This document shows positions 63,185 through 64,000 of a DNA stretch of 64,000 bases, piece after piece; position 1 is the stretch's first letter, and every line of letters begins with the position of its first letter. The notes beneath the pieces are model-generated. The model was not told the origin of the DNA, searched no databases, and was given only the letters and a program-made list of their open reading frames with translations. The DNA lies in assembly GCA_010279815.1 (NCBI GenBank), contig QEOQ01000640.1:454282-518281 (forward strand), read 5' to 3'. A program made the position numbers and the translations under genes. Source of the stretch: Brachionus plicatilis (Eukaryota; Rotifera; Eurotatoria; Ploima; Brachionidae).

Positions 63185-64000
63185 GATGTGTATCCAACAT
63201 TCCATATAGTTCTGGGAACAGGAATACTTAAAATCTTACAATTTTTACTATTAATATTATTAAAATTAAAAGATTTATTTAAAAAATTTTATTTGACAAT
63301 AATTGTAAAAATAAAAACTACAAATAAGTCTCCGGAAATGTTATTAAGATTTAAAACTTTAGAAAAGTGTTGGACTCAATTCAAATTTATTATTCGGGAG
63401 TAATAAAAAGTATTTTAAAACAAAAATTGAGAACGGAATTTTACAAGCAAAACCAGTTTGATGTTTTAGATCAGTATTTTTAATTTCGTTTTATCAGTAA
63501 AACCTCGGAAAAATGGAATTATTGACAGAATGTTAGCTTTTCAATAATCCTCTTGAAATTCTTATTCAAAATGTTTCATATAGTTTTTTTCTCGATAGTT
63601 TGTGCCAGTTTTCTTAATTATTTTAAAATTATTTGAGGGATTTATATTGCTTCGAGTTCATATATTTATAAGAAATGTTTATTAAAGCTTGAATAAAAAA
63701 AACACGAAAGAACAATTCAAACTTCAAAAAATTTCACTTATTTAGACTTAAATTTCTTGTTTTAAAAACATGATTTTATCTTTGAACACTACTTTCGCAT
63801 CTCGACATTATCGAAAGACCTTGATCCCTAAAATAATCCTAAAATGTCCTCAAAAGTTTGACTATATGTTCAAAAATTTTATATGCTGTTAGAACTCAAG
63901 TATTTATCATGTTCTAATCAAAAAATTATTCAAAAAAACTATCAAAATTGAGCAAATAAAATAAGGTTAAAAAGTGGAGGTTAATAGGTTAAAGAGATAT
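63185..64000. other. AT-rich window end
   Basis: No gene, repeat or RNA recognised; the sequence after the LINE stop may be its 3' UTR. Confidence 0.45.

Overview
This window is a very AT-rich stretch of nuclear DNA from a small invertebrate animal. Protein genes with clear metazoan orthology (an NR4A nuclear receptor, a Yorkie/YAP co-activator, an NFIL3/vrille-type bZIP factor, a tubby-like protein, DNA polymerase delta, a USP2-like deubiquitinase, a GT61 glycosyltransferase) sit in AT-rich spacers full of decayed transposons. Introns are bimodal: 47-60 nt minimal introns, plus a few long ones that carry transposon debris. The base composition and short introns would suit a monogonont rotifer such as Brachionus, but that is a guess; nothing in the sequence fixes the taxon.

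Layout. 1-7.9 kb: non-coding region upstream of the NR4A gene with several GA/CT, CA and AT microsatellites and one miRNA-like hairpin. 7.9-12.5 kb (+): three-exon NR4A gene; intron 1 has a perfect CRE, intron 2 has a 96-bp tandem repeat and a LINE tail. 13.5-16.5 kb: LINE fragments, including a 5'-truncated, nearly intact minus-strand copy. 18.2-19.4 kb (+): two small orphan genes, a two-helix membrane protein and a secreted 8-cysteine peptide. 19.8-20.2 kb: assembly gap, followed by a foldback repeat. 21.7-23.1 kb (-): tubby-like gene. 26.0-28.3 kb (-): seven-exon USP2-like gene. 31-33.1 kb: LINE remnant and a Merlin-type DNA transposon. 33.3-34.6 kb (-): GT61 glycosyltransferase. 35.4-42 kb: transposon cluster with Tc1/mariner-like foldback MITEs carrying TTACGTAA motifs and two Mutator-like (MULE) elements, one inside a LINE and one containing a MITE. 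43.8-44.7 kb: second gap bordered by a 118-bp tandem repeat. 44.8-47.2 kb (+): intronless NFIL3/vrille-like bZIP gene. 49.1-54.5 kb (-): seven-exon POLD1. 56.2-60.1 kb (-): four-exon YAP/Yorkie. 60.1-64 kb: spacer with one LINE tail.

Exon structures of NR4A, USP2-like, POLD1 and YAP were built by hand from frame-consistent splice sites and family alignment; all four add up to whole codon numbers (846, 552, 1086 and 712 residues). Across these 17 introns, 12 acceptors end in AAG rather than CAG or TAG, and one POLD1 intron appears to use a GC donor.

No operon-like functional link between the genes is evident. NR4A, NFIL3/vrille and YAP are all regulated transcription factors or co-factors, but their proximity may be chance. 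The most unusual items are the cysteine-rich peptide with a twofold internal motif, the TTACGTAA-rich MITE family close to a gene whose family binds that sequence, the nested MULE with a recognisable SWIM zinc finger, the Merlin remnant, the two hairpins, and the AAG acceptor bias.
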